58,242 nt of DNA from an uncultured Opitutia bacterium (lineage in GTDB: Bacteria; Verrucomicrobiota; Verrucomicrobiia; Opitutales; Opitutaceae): contig CAITWF010000028.1 in the NCBI GenBank assembly GCA_903896015.1, positions 1-58,242 of the forward strand, in the 5' to 3' direction. The translations under genes were made by a program, and so were the position numbers. How positions within the stretch are numbered: position 1 is the stretch's first letter; the number at the start of each line of letters is the position of its first letter. Positions 1 through 8,695 of the stretch are shown here, piece after piece. The notes below the pieces were generated by a model, which was not told where the DNA came from, made no database searches, and saw nothing but the letters and a program-made list of their open reading frames with translations.

Positions 1-1
1 C

Positions 2-130
2 GCCAACTGGCGCACCGTCCAAGCCACGCTGCGACAAATGCAACGCCTCAGCCGCCAAGTGCTCTTTACGACCATCCCGGGTACCCAGCGTCGCAAGCGG
101 CTCAGCAAGAAAACTTTGGGGCTTACTTAA
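2..130 (+). CDS. C-terminal fragment of an unidentified protein, possibly a transposase (partial at window edge)
   Basis: An open frame runs from the left edge to a TAA at 128-130 and gives 42 residues ending in KKTLGLT. It is very basic (RQMQRLSRQ, RRKRLSKK), which would suit the tail of a DNA-binding or transposase protein, but I do not recognise a family. It is too short and edge-truncated to prove coding. It is followed by about 60 bp with nothing visible before the convergent kinase gene. Confidence 0.35.
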   Translation, partial: ANWRTVQATLRQMQRLSRQVLFTTIPGTQRRKRLSKKTLGLT

Positions 131-192
131 GCGCCATTCAGGACTGACCTCACGCTGCAAACCGAATTTCGCCCGGCAAGTAGGATTTTACC

Positions 193-1416
193 CTAGCCGC
201 GCCGAATCTCCGAGCCCTGGAACCGGATCTGGATCCGGTAAACTTTCTTCACGCGGCAGGTGATTTGACCGGTCGCGGCATCGAACTTTTCCGGGATCTC
301 GATCTTGTGGAGGTCGACGACGGCGTGGAAGCCGCGCTCGGAAAACACGTCGATCAGCATCGCGAGAGCGGTCGCGTCCTCCAGCAGCGGCTCCTCGGTG
401 TTGACGTGCGCGGCCCCCGAGATCGCGTGGCGCTGCACGATGGGCATGACTTTCTTACGGATAAAATCAACGACGCGGCCGAACAGTTCCGGTTGGCCGA
501 ATTCGTAGCTGTCGAGCCGCTTCACCAGCTCTTGTCGGGCGTGAACGATAATTTCGTTGGCCACCGGCACGTGTCGCAGCCGATCGACCGTGCGCGGATC
601 GAGCTCGAGAGTGCTTTGATACTCGAGTTCCTGAAGGATGTTTTGCTCCACCTCCACCAGTGAGCCCTGCGCGTTGATGAAGTGGTAATGGAAGATTTCC
701 TTGAGCGATTGGAGCGCCTCCCACGTCTGCTCCTTGAAAACGCGGTAACGGCGTTGGGCGAGTGTCTGGTCGTGATCGGTCGGGCGATCCTCAAGGAGTT
801 CGCCGACGCCGGTGCGGCGGACTTCGTCGTTGTGCACTTTCGTCTCGCGGCCGCGTTTCAACTGACGCGCGATCGACTCCTTTTCGTCGACGAACAGCAC
901 CATGATGTGGATGGTCGGCTGGCGGAAGTGGATGCTGAGGGGCGTGCCGTAGAATTCGCGGCGCAGCGAGTGCATCTTGTCGACGAGCATCTTCAAACAC
1001 TCGACTTGGACGTGCGTGCGCGGGAAGCCGTCGAGGATGACGCCATCGTGGTATTCGGGACGGATCAGCTGGCGCAGCAGCAACCCGATTACCTCGCGAT
1101 CGCCGACCATGTTGCCGGCGTTCTTGAGGGCGCGGGCCTCGGGCGAATCGAGCAAAGCGCTGATGACGATGGGGCCGCAGGTTAGGCCGCGGCTTTTCGC
1201 GATGAAAGCGGTGTTGGTGCCCTTGCCGGCGCCGGGCGCACCGCCGAGGAGGATGATTTCCTTGGGGAACCGCAGGTTTTCGCGGCCAAAGTCCGCCTCA
1301 AGGTCTTGCCAGACGGAGCTGAAGATGAGTTGGGCGTCCTTGATTTCGAGATCGGTGACCTTGGGCGTCAACGGCGGCGGCGTGCTGGCAGCATGGGGGA
1401 GGCTGGCTTGGGACAT
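193..1416 (-). CDS. Adenylate kinase-like nucleoside monophosphate kinase with extra C-terminal domain
   Basis: Predicted to transfer phosphate from ATP to a nucleoside monophosphate, most likely AMP, in the cytoplasm. The 407-residue product has a P-loop GGAPGAGKGT at about residues 58-67, the NMP-kinase motif DGFPRT at about 129-134, and an Arg-rich segment ending in EDRPTDHD in the LID/arginine region. Normal bacterial adenylate kinases are about 190-220 residues. The remaining roughly 150 C-terminal residues are an additional domain of unknown role. ATG at 1416 is preferred; an in-frame GTG at 1455 would add 13 Ser/Pro-rich residues, and neither has a good Shine-Dalgarno site. Substrate specificity is inferred from motifs only. 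Confidence 0.85.
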   Translation of the reverse strand: MSQASLPHAASTPPPLTPKVTDLEIKDAQLIFSSVWQDLEADFGRENLRFPKEIILLGGAPGAGKGTNTAFIAKSRGLTCGPIVISALLDSPEARALKNAGNMVGDREVIGLLLRQLIRPEYHDGVILDGFPRTHVQVECLKMLVDKMHSLRREFYGTPLSIHFRQPTIHIMVLFVDEKESIARQLKRGRETKVHNDEVRRTGVGELLEDRPTDHDQTLAQRRYRVFKEQTWEALQSLKEIFHYHFINAQGSLVEVEQNILQELEYQSTLELDPRTVDRLRHVPVANEIIVHARQELVKRLDSYEFGQPELFGRVVDFIRKKVMPIVQRHAISGAAHVNTEEPLLEDATALAMLIDVFSERGFHAVVDLHKIEIPEKFDAATGQITCRVKKVYRIQIRFQGSEIRRG

Positions 1417-1599
1417 AGTGTCGGATGTAGACGGCGGCGCAGAAAAGCTCCACACAAGAAAAATCCGCCCGTCAGGCGGCGGTCCACGGAGGTGGAAAAT
1501 TTTTTCACGTGCGCGGAACTGTGTGCCAACAGCGGCGTCTATCTGCGCAACAGTTCATGCGGGCTTAGCCCGTTGAGCTGTTAAGTTGAAGCTGGACCT

Positions 1600-1633
1600 G
1601 GCGGGGTCGCGCAAGCGGCCCCGCCTTGTTTTT
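1600..1633 (+). terminator. Rho-independent terminator-like hairpin
   Basis: A perfect 7-bp GC stem (GGCGGGG 1600-1606, CCCCGCC 1619-1625) is followed by TTGTTTTT on the plus strand. No plus-strand gene ends just upstream, so it may act on transcription arriving from outside, or protect the regulator gene at 1698 from read-through. Confidence 0.55.
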
Positions 1634-1634
1634 C

Positions 1635-1668
1635 TGTCATTGCGGGGAGCGCAGTGACGAAGCAATCC
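1635..1668. repeat. Dispersed palindromic repeat of the GTCATTGCGAGGAGCGAAGCG type
   Basis: The segment begins TGTCATTGCGGGGAGCGCAG and ends ACGAAGCAATCC, with ATTGC/GCAAT as outer arms. Translated, it gives the peptide CHCGERSDEAI, a familiar signature of spurious ORFs made by this repeat in many unrelated bacterial genomes (established knowledge from memory). It sits directly after the terminator and 29 bp before the regulator start codon. Confidence 0.7.
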
Positions 1669-1697
1669 ATCATCAGGCCAAATCCTACCCTCCGCCC

Positions 1698-3037
1698 ATG
1701 CCGTTGCGCCTCCTCATCGTCGACGACGAAGCCAGCATCCGCAAAACTACGCGCATCGCCGTCGAATCAGCCGGGCATACCGCCGCCGAGGCTCCCAACG
1801 CCCTTCGCGCGCTTAAGGCGATCGAGGAGGAGGGGTTCGACGCCTGTTTTCTCGACTTGAAACTCGGCGCCGACGACGGACTTGACACGCTCGCGAAGCT
1901 CCTCGCTGCGCAGCCGACGCTCGCGGTCGTGATTTTCACCGCCTACGCCAACATCGCCACCGCGGTCGAGGCGATGCGACGGGGAGCTTTCGACTTCATC
2001 CCGAAGCCCTTCACGCCCGATCAGATTCGTGGCGTGCTCGCCAAAATCGAAAAGACCCGCACGCTTGAATCGCGTGTGCGCTCGCTCGAGGGCGAACTCG
2101 CCCGCGAGTCTCCGCCCGTCGCTCTCGCGTCGGCCGACCTGGCGACGGAGCGCGCGTTCGAGATCGCGTTCAAGGCCGCCGACTCCTCCGCCAGCATCCT
2201 CATCCTCGGGCCGAGCGGCACGGGCAAGAGCGTGCTCGCCCGCGAAATCCACCACCGCAGCGCACGGCGCGACGCCGCGTTCGTCACGATCAGCTGCCCG
2301 TCGCTCTCGCGCGAGCTGCTCGAAAGCGAGCTCTTCGGCCACGTGAAAGGATCGTTTACCGGCGCTGTAGCCGACACGCTTGGCAAAGTCGCCGCCGCCG
2401 ACGGCGGCACGCTCTTCCTCGACGAAATCGGCGAGCTGCCGCCGGAACTGCAGCCGAAACTTTTGCGGCTGCTCCAGGAACGCGAATACGAACGCGTCGG
2501 CGAGGCGAGACCGCGCCGCGCCAACGTCCGCGTAATCGCCGCGACGAACCGCCCGCTCGCCGACGAGGTGAAGGCCGGCCGCTTCCGAGAGGATCTGTTT
2601 TATCGGCTGAACGTCATCACCGTCGCTCTGCCCGGCCTGCGTGATCGTCCCGCCGATCTCGCGGGCTTCGCGGAAAGCTACAGGAAGTTTTTCGCGGCCC
2701 GGCTCGGAAAAAAATCACGGCGTTCGCGCCGGCCGTCTCCGTGGCCTTCGCGGGCTACCCGTGGCCGGGCAACCTCCGCGAGTTGCGCAATGTGATCGAG
2801 CGCGCGACGATTCTCTCGGCCGGCCCGGCGATCGAGCTGTGCGATCTGCCGGAAGAGTTTGGGCTGAAACCCGATCCCGCGATCGCGGTCGGTGCACGTG
2901 TGACGCTCGACGCGCTCGAAACCGAACACCTCAAACGCATCCTCGCACTCTCGCACAACCTCGACGATGCCGCCAAAACTCTCGGCATCGATCCTGCGAC
3001 GCTCTACCGCAAGCGCCAGAAACTCGGTCTCCTGTAA
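1698..3037 (+). pseudogene. NtrC/AlgB-type sigma54-dependent response regulator, interrupted by a one-base frameshift in an A7 run
   Basis: The parts, read across the frame break, are a receiver domain (D9, D10, phospho-acceptor D53, K103), an AAA+ domain (Walker A GPSGTGKS 171-178; GSFTGA 218-223, a variant of the sigma54 contact loop GAFTGA; Walker B around LFLDE 239-243) and a C-terminal Fis-type helix-turn-helix. The first frame is lost at the A7 run 2708-2714, and the C-terminal part continues in the -1 frame from about 2714 to 3037 (AGYPWPGNLREL onward). One extra A, or a -1 slip, restores a full protein of about 446 residues. The zero-frame codons place A AAA AAA exactly in slippery phase. 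The next gene is a histidine kinase, so this is a two-component pair. A sequencing deletion, a real mutation or programmed slippage would all explain it. Confidence 0.8.
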
Positions 3038-3064
3038 GGCGGGGTCGCCGCAATCCGCGCTTTC

Positions 3065-4864
3065 ATGCTCCGCACGCGTCTTATGCTCGGCCTCGTCCCG
3101 CTCCTGTTGCTCGTCGTCGGCACCGGCCTCTACTCGATCAACGTGAGCCGCGAACTCGCTGGGTCGCTCTCGCGCGACCTCGTCAACAACTACCGCGCAA
3201 TCGCCGCCTGCCAGCAGATGCGCGCTGCCGCGAATCTCATGAGCGCACTCGCCGATGCGCTCGGCGGCGAGGTGGGCGACGCGAAGCGAAGCTTGGAGAC
3301 CGAGCGCGCGAAATTCCGGCAAGACCTGATGGGCCAGGCCGCCTCGTCCGCCGGATCGCCGCGCGCGGTGCTGGTGGCAACGCTCGACGATGCCTTTCAA
3401 CGCTTCAGTGCCGCCGCCGAGCGACGCCTCGCGTTTGGCGGCATGACAGGATCGCGCGACGAACTGCAGCAAAAATCCGCCGCTGCTGGCGGCGTGCTCC
3501 GCGCGATCGAAGAACTCCAGCAGTGGGACGCCGCCGCTGCGCAACGCACGGCCGCGCGTGTCGCCGATCTCGCTCAGACCACCGAGCGCGTGCTGGTCAT
3601 CGCGATCGTCGTGGCGTTTGTGCTGGCGGCCTTGATCGCATGGCGGCTTGCACGCTCGCTGCTTGGGCCGATCCAGGCGCTTACGGCGTCGGCCGTCGCC
3701 GTCGGCGACGGCGACCTCGATCGCGTCGTGCCGGAGGTTTCAGGAGACGAACTCGGCCAGCTCGCGCGCGCCTTCAATACGATGGCCGCGAAATTGGCGG
3801 CCTACCGCGAAGCCACACTCGCGAAGGTCCTTCGTACGCAGCGCACGATGGAGGCCACGCTGACTTCGGCGCCTGATCCGGTGTTCGTCGTCGCCCGCGA
3901 TGGCACGGTGGAGATTCGCAACCCCGCCGCCGAGCAACTCCGGATCGCGGCGGTTCCCGCCGCACTCGCGGAGCCGCTCGCGCAGGTGCTGGCGACTGGC
4001 GAGCACTACTTGCCGACCGACTACAGCCGCGCGGTCGCGCTGCGTGTGGCGCGCGAGGACCGCCACTACCTCCCGCGCATCCTTGCGATCGGCGACAAGC
4101 TCACGGAGTTCAAGGGCGCGGCGGTGATTTTGCAGGATGTGACAAAATTCCGGCTGCTCGATGACGCCAAGACGAACCTCGTCGGCACCGTGAGCCACGA
4201 GCTGAAAACGCCGCTCACGAGCCTGCGATTGGCTGTCTATCTTTTGCTTGAACAGAAACTCGACGGCTTCACCGCGACGCAACGCGACCTGCTCGAAACC
4301 GCACGCGACGAAGCCGATCGGCTGCTCCGCATTCTCGACAACCTGCTCGATCTCGCGCGGCTCGAAGCCGGTGCCGCCACGCTCGATCGCGCCGCGACGA
4401 GCGTGGCCGCGTTGCTCGCTCCGATCGCGGACGAGGCGCGGGGCTTTTGCAGCGCTGCCGGGCAAAAATTGATCCTCGCGATCGCGCCCGGATCCGAGAC
4501 GCCGCGGCTCGCAGTCGACCCGGCGCGGTTGCGCCACGTGTTCATGAACCTTCTGACCAACGCTTCGAAATACTCGCCACCCGGTGGCACGATCACCCTG
4601 GCGGCGACGATCGCCGAGGGGAATTTTGTGCGTTTCGCGGTGCGCGACGAGGGGCCGGGGATTCCGGCCGAATCCGTTGCGCGCATCTTCGATCGATTCT
4701 ATCGCGTGCCGAACCAGGAGAAAACCGGTGCGGGTCTCGGCCTCGCGATCGCGCGCGAGATCGTCATCGCGCACGGCGGCAGCATCGGTTGCGCGAGCGA
4801 GCCCGGCTGTGGCGCGGAGTTTTATTTCCTGCTGCCGTTGCCCGCTACGTCTTCCGGTGGATGA
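3065..4864 (+). CDS. Membrane sensor histidine kinase (HAMP-PAS-HisKA-HATPase)
   Basis: A 599-residue inner-membrane kinase, presumed to phosphorylate the response regulator encoded 27 bp upstream. TM1 is at about residues 7-25, followed by a periplasmic helical region and TM2 at about 176-197. HAMP (GDGDLDRVVPEVSGDELGQL) comes next, then a small PAS-like segment (residues about 265-360), HisKA with H378 in SHELKTPL, and HATPase boxes N (NLLTNASKYSPP), G1 (DEGPGIP), F (FDRFYR) and G2 (GAGLGLAI). The order resembles KinB of the KinB/AlgB pair. The ligand is unknown. Its stop overlaps the convergent U32 gene by 20 bp. Confidence 0.93.
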   Translation: MLRTRLMLGLVPLLLLVVGTGLYSINVSRELAGSLSRDLVNNYRAIAACQQMRAAANLMSALADALGGEVGDAKRSLETERAKFRQDLMGQAASSAGSPRAVLVATLDDAFQRFSAAAERRLAFGGMTGSRDELQQKSAAAGGVLRAIEELQQWDAAAAQRTAARVADLAQTTERVLVIAIVVAFVLAALIAWRLARSLLGPIQALTASAVAVGDGDLDRVVPEVSGDELGQLARAFNTMAAKLAAYREATLAKVLRTQRTMEATLTSAPDPVFVVARDGTVEIRNPAAEQLRIAAVPAALAEPLAQVLATGEHYLPTDYSRAVALRVAREDRHYLPRILAIGDKLTEFKGAAVILQDVTKFRLLDDAKTNLVGTVSHELKTPLTSLRLAVYLLLEQKLDGFTATQRDLLETARDEADRLLRILDNLLDLARLEAGAATLDRAATSVAALLAPIADEARGFCSAAGQKLILAIAPGSETPRLAVDPARLRHVFMNLLTNASKYSPPGGTITLAATIAEGNFVRFAVRDEGPGIPAESVARIFDRFYRVPNQEKTGAGLGLAIAREIVIAHGGSIGCASEPGCGAEFYFLLPLPATSSGG

Positions 4865-7379
4865 TTTGCGGCGCGGTTTCCATCTGGCCGCGCGTGACGC
4901 CGAGCTGGTTGAGCAATTTTAGTTCGCGCCAGAGATCGGCGCCGGTGATTTCGCCCCGGATGAGCTGCGCATAGCGTGCGAGCGTGCGCGTGACTTCGTC
5001 GGCGCTCTCGTTGACGAACTCCACACGAAAGCTGCGCGCGCCGAGCTCGATCAGGCGGGCGACATACTCGGCGCCCGTTTGCGCGCGGTTGTTGAAGACG
5101 GTGTTGCGGCAGCCGGCGTCGGCCTTGAGCGGCAGTTCCGCTCCCACGCGATCGCGAAGTGCGACGCGATGGGTGTCACACGGGCGGCCGCAGTCGCGGT
5201 AGTCTTTGCCGGTCGAGAGAAACGCGCAGAAGACGCAGTGCTCCATGTGAAACATCGGCATGTGCTGATGCACGGTGATGTCGAACCACGAACCGGGCGC
5301 AGCGGCGAGCAACGCCTCGAGCTGCGTGATGTTGAGATCGTAGCTGGCGGTGACCCGCTCAAGTCCGTAGCGACGGAGGAAATAGTCTGCCGTCCAAGGG
5401 TTCGCGACGTTGAGTGAAAAATCCCCGCGCTTCCGATCACCGGCAAAGAACGCGAGGTGGTCGTAGTTGCGGACGAGGTAGCCGTCGGCATCGCACGAGC
5501 GGACTTGCTTGAGGATCCATTCCTCGCCGGGTTTGAAGATGCGCGGAGCCGCGACCCAGATGCTACTGGATTTTTGGTTTTTCGATTCTCGATTTTGGAT
5601 CTCCGAGGATTGCAGCGCGCGGAAGCGCGCAACGGCGTCGCGATAGTGCTTCGGGTTTTCGAATTCGCAGTAGAGGGTTCGGGCGCCGGCGGCCCAGGCG
5701 GCGTCGAGCTGTTCGAGCAGGCGGATGACGGCGATCAACTCCGGGGCGCACGGCGCAGCGTTTTTTCGGTCTTCGAAGACAGGCGACTGAAACGTGAGTG
5801 TGTTCCAGCGCTGCGGCGTGGCGCGGAGTTTTTCCAATTCGGCGGCGGCGTCGCGGCGGAGGCGGTTGAGTTCGCTGACGGGCAGAATCACGTCGCCTTC
5901 GAGAAAAGATTTGAGTTCGCCGAGCTGGAACGGCGTGCCGCCGAGCCGGCCGAGTTGATTGCGGAGTTTTTCAGTGGTGAGCGGCTGCTTCTCCGCGACG
6001 GCGAGCGGGAAGGACGATTCGATTTTTGCGACGTGGCCGTGGCCGTCGTTGAGCACGAGGGTGAGCGGAGTGCCGGCACGGCCGTGGACTTCAAGGGTGA
6101 TCGGGCGCTGAAAATGAATTTTCCCCTCGGCAAACGTCGTGCGCACTTCGCGGTCGAGGGCGGGATCGTTCGTTTTCCAGAGGCGCTGTCCGGGGCGGAC
6201 GCGACGCCAGTCAATGTCGCCGTGACCGAAGCGGAGCGTTGCCGCTGAGCCGTGGGCTTCAACTTGGTAGACCCGGCCGCCTTCCTCGCGTTCGTCGGGC
6301 CGGCCGGCGTCGAACACGATGCCGTCGCCGGGTTTGAGCGGTGCGGCGAGTTGCAGCGTGACGGATTCGCTCTGTACGTGGGCTACTTCGCCGAGGAAGA
6401 CGCCGCGCTTCGTGCTGAAGCGGCCGTGAGCGAGCTCCTGGTTGTTGATGCCGCGGAACCAGCCGGTGTAGAGACCGCGCGAGAAACTCATCTCGAGTTC
6501 GTAGCGCGCGGACCGCGCCTCAAATTGTGGCACCGCCCCGCCCGTGAGATCGGCCATCACTTTATCGAGCGCTTGGCGGTAAACCCGCGTGATGCTCGCG
6601 ACGTATTCGGCAGATTTCAATCGGCCCTCGATCTTCAGCGACGCGACACCGGCGCGCACGAGATCGGGTAGCACATCAAGACCTGTGAGGTCCTGCGGGC
6701 TGAGCAGATAGCGGCGATCGCCGAGCGGAACTTGCACGCCGTCAGAGATGAGTTCGTAGGGGAGGCGGCAGGCCTGGGCGCATTCACCGCGGTTGGCGGA
6801 GCGCCCGCCGAGCGATTCGCTTGTGAGACACTGGCCAGAATAGGCGACGCAGAGCGCGCCGTGGACGAAGACTTCGAGCGGGAGTGAAACGGTCGCCGAT
6901 TTTTGCGAGTCGCGGATCGCGGCGATTTCCTTGAGGGAGTTTTCGCGAGCGAGGACGACGAGTTGGGTGCCGAGCTCCCGCGCAAAGTCCACGCCGGCTG
7001 CGCTCGTGATCGTCATCTGCGTCGAGCAATGGATCGGGAAATCCGGCGAGAGGAAGCGGATGATCCGGCAGAGGCCGATGTCCTGTACGATCGCGGCGTC
7101 GGCGCCCGAGGCGATGATGCTGCGTGCGAAGTCGGTGGCGTTAGCAAGCTCGTTGGTGAAGACGAGGGTGTTGAAAGTGACGTAGCCTTTCACGCCGCGG
7201 CGGTGGAGAAACTCCATGAGCGCCGGCAAGTCGGCCTGAGTGAAATTTTTCGCACGCATCCGCGCGTTGAAACGCTCAAGCCCAAAATAAATCGCGTCGG
7301 CACCGTTTTCGACGGCGGCGCGGGCGCACTCCCAATCGCCGGCGGGGGCGAGGAGCTCGGGGCGGACGGGCGCATTCAT
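4845..7379 (-). CDS. Peptidase U32 family protein, RlhA-like (23S rRNA hydroxylation class)
   Basis: An 844-residue U32 protein. The N-terminal domain starts RPELLAPAGDWECARAAVENG and carries the U32 signature around EVFVHGALCVAYSGQC with the downstream cysteines GECAQACRLPYE. A middle DUF3656-like region follows, and the C-terminus repeats Cys-rich motifs (HMEHCVFCAF, DCGRPCDTHR, ADAGCRNTV). Family members are tRNA or rRNA hydroxylation factors (TrhP, RlhA), probably Fe-S proteins, rather than proven proteases. It is longer than E. coli RlhA (about 650 residues). Residues near 600 (IQNRESKNQKSSS) are encoded by an A-rich insertion unlike the flanks. It starts 1 nt after the MFS stop codon, so it is probably translationally coupled. 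Confidence 0.9.
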   Translation of the reverse strand: MNAPVRPELLAPAGDWECARAAVENGADAIYFGLERFNARMRAKNFTQADLPALMEFLHRRGVKGYVTFNTLVFTNELANATDFARSIIASGADAAIVQDIGLCRIIRFLSPDFPIHCSTQMTITSAAGVDFARELGTQLVVLARENSLKEIAAIRDSQKSATVSLPLEVFVHGALCVAYSGQCLTSESLGGRSANRGECAQACRLPYELISDGVQVPLGDRRYLLSPQDLTGLDVLPDLVRAGVASLKIEGRLKSAEYVASITRVYRQALDKVMADLTGGAVPQFEARSARYELEMSFSRGLYTGWFRGINNQELAHGRFSTKRGVFLGEVAHVQSESVTLQLAAPLKPGDGIVFDAGRPDEREEGGRVYQVEAHGSAATLRFGHGDIDWRRVRPGQRLWKTNDPALDREVRTTFAEGKIHFQRPITLEVHGRAGTPLTLVLNDGHGHVAKIESSFPLAVAEKQPLTTEKLRNQLGRLGGTPFQLGELKSFLEGDVILPVSELNRLRRDAAAELEKLRATPQRWNTLTFQSPVFEDRKNAAPCAPELIAVIRLLEQLDAAWAAGARTLYCEFENPKHYRDAVARFRALQSSEIQNRESKNQKSSSIWVAAPRIFKPGEEWILKQVRSCDADGYLVRNYDHLAFFAGDRKRGDFSLNVANPWTADYFLRRYGLERVTASYDLNITQLEALLAAAPGSWFDITVHQHMPMFHMEHCVFCAFLSTGKDYRDCGRPCDTHRVALRDRVGAELPLKADAGCRNTVFNNRAQTGAEYVARLIELGARSFRVEFVNESADEVTRTLARYAQLIRGEITGADLWRELKLLNQLGVTRGQMETAPQIIHRKT

Positions 7380-7380
7380 G

Positions 7381-8655
7381 TCAGATGGCGGCTTCGACTG
7401 TCACCAAGTCCTCCGCGGTTTTCTTCGCGGCGGGAGAGGAGACGTGTGGCGCCGCGGCGCGGAGCTCGACGGCGAGGAGCACCGTCAAAATGAAAAACGC
7501 GATCGCGACCCAGCCGAGCGTCGGGTAGCCGACGAGATGGCCGGTGGAATCTTGGGTGACGAAAATTCCAGCGAGGACATTGGCGAGGCCGCTCGCGGCT
7601 TGTTGGACGGCGGCGTTGACGCTCATGAAGCCGCCGCGGTAGCGCGCGGCGACGGCGTTGGTGACCATCGCCATCGCGGGCGTGAAGCGGCTCGACATCG
7701 TGACCATGAACGCCGCCATCACTACGCACGCCGTGGCGACCGAGGAGGGTCCGAGCCGCGTAAGAATCAGGACGACGATCACGGCGCACGCTGACATCCA
7801 GGCGAGCAGTTTCAACTTGTCCATGCGATCGCTCAGGCGGCCGATGATGGGCATCGACACGATGCTGCACAGTCCGCCTGCGCCATAGGCGTAAAGGAGC
7901 TGGAATTGAGTGAGGCCGGCGTTCGCGACCATCGAGGGAGCAACGAACGGAATCAGGGAGCCGCCCGCCATCACGAGCACAGCGCCGACGGCGAATGCGC
8001 GCAGGTGCACGCGGTGTGAGAGAATCTCGCGCATCTGACGCCATGGCTGGTGTCCTTGCACAGCGGTGCGGAGGTGTGGCAACGCGATCGCGCCGAGAAT
8101 GAGGTTCACGCCCGCCAGACCGCCCAGCATAAAGAACGGCGCGTGCCAGCCGGACTTGCTCGCGAGAAAAATTCCCGCGGGCACGCCGAGCACGGAAGCG
8201 ACCGCGAACGAAGTCATCACAAAGCTCATTGCACGCCCGCGGCGCTCGGGCGGGACGATATCGCCGACCATCGCGACGACCATTGATCCGGCAAGCCCTC
8301 CGAACGCGCCGGCCGCAAAGCGCGCCGCGAGCAGCCAGTGATGCGTGGGCGCCAGCCCGCACGCAAACGTCGCCAGCCCGAAGCCCGCATAAAGCACGAG
8401 CAGCGATCGCTTGCGATCGAAGCGATCGAGCACGAAGCCACCGGCGAAACCAAAGATCGCGGCCGAGAGTCCGTATGCCGCGACGAGGTGGGTGAACTGC
8501 GCGGGCGTGATATGGAACACGTCCATGAGTTGTGCGCCCAGCGGCATCATGATCATGAAGTCGAGCACGTGCGTGAACTGCACCGCTCCGAGGGTGAGGA
8601 GCGTGGCGCGTTCGCGGCCCGGTGTGAGGGCGTGGTGCTGGTCGGGAGCGGACAT
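7381..8655 (-). CDS. MFS transporter, DHA1 (drug/sugar efflux)-like
   Basis: A 424-residue, 12-helix inner-membrane permease with the MFS loop 2-3 motif seen as GGFVLDRFDRKRSLL (residues about 65-80) and a second half beginning near residue 215. The fold resembles DHA1 efflux pumps of the AraJ/PbuE type; the substrate cannot be read. It lies 40 bp downstream of the LysR regulator on the same strand and runs directly into the U32 gene with a 1-nt gap. The LysR protein probably controls it. Confidence 0.9.
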   Translation of the reverse strand: MSAPDQHHALTPGRERATLLTLGAVQFTHVLDFMIMMPLGAQLMDVFHITPAQFTHLVAAYGLSAAIFGFAGGFVLDRFDRKRSLLVLYAGFGLATFACGLAPTHHWLLAARFAAGAFGGLAGSMVVAMVGDIVPPERRGRAMSFVMTSFAVASVLGVPAGIFLASKSGWHAPFFMLGGLAGVNLILGAIALPHLRTAVQGHQPWRQMREILSHRVHLRAFAVGAVLVMAGGSLIPFVAPSMVANAGLTQFQLLYAYGAGGLCSIVSMPIIGRLSDRMDKLKLLAWMSACAVIVVLILTRLGPSSVATACVVMAAFMVTMSSRFTPAMAMVTNAVAARYRGGFMSVNAAVQQAASGLANVLAGIFVTQDSTGHLVGYPTLGWVAIAFFILTVLLAVELRAAAPHVSSPAAKKTAEDLVTVEAAI

Positions 8656-8695
8656 GAAGGGCGGAGCGTTGGCGTTTTTGGCGAAAGCGCAACCG

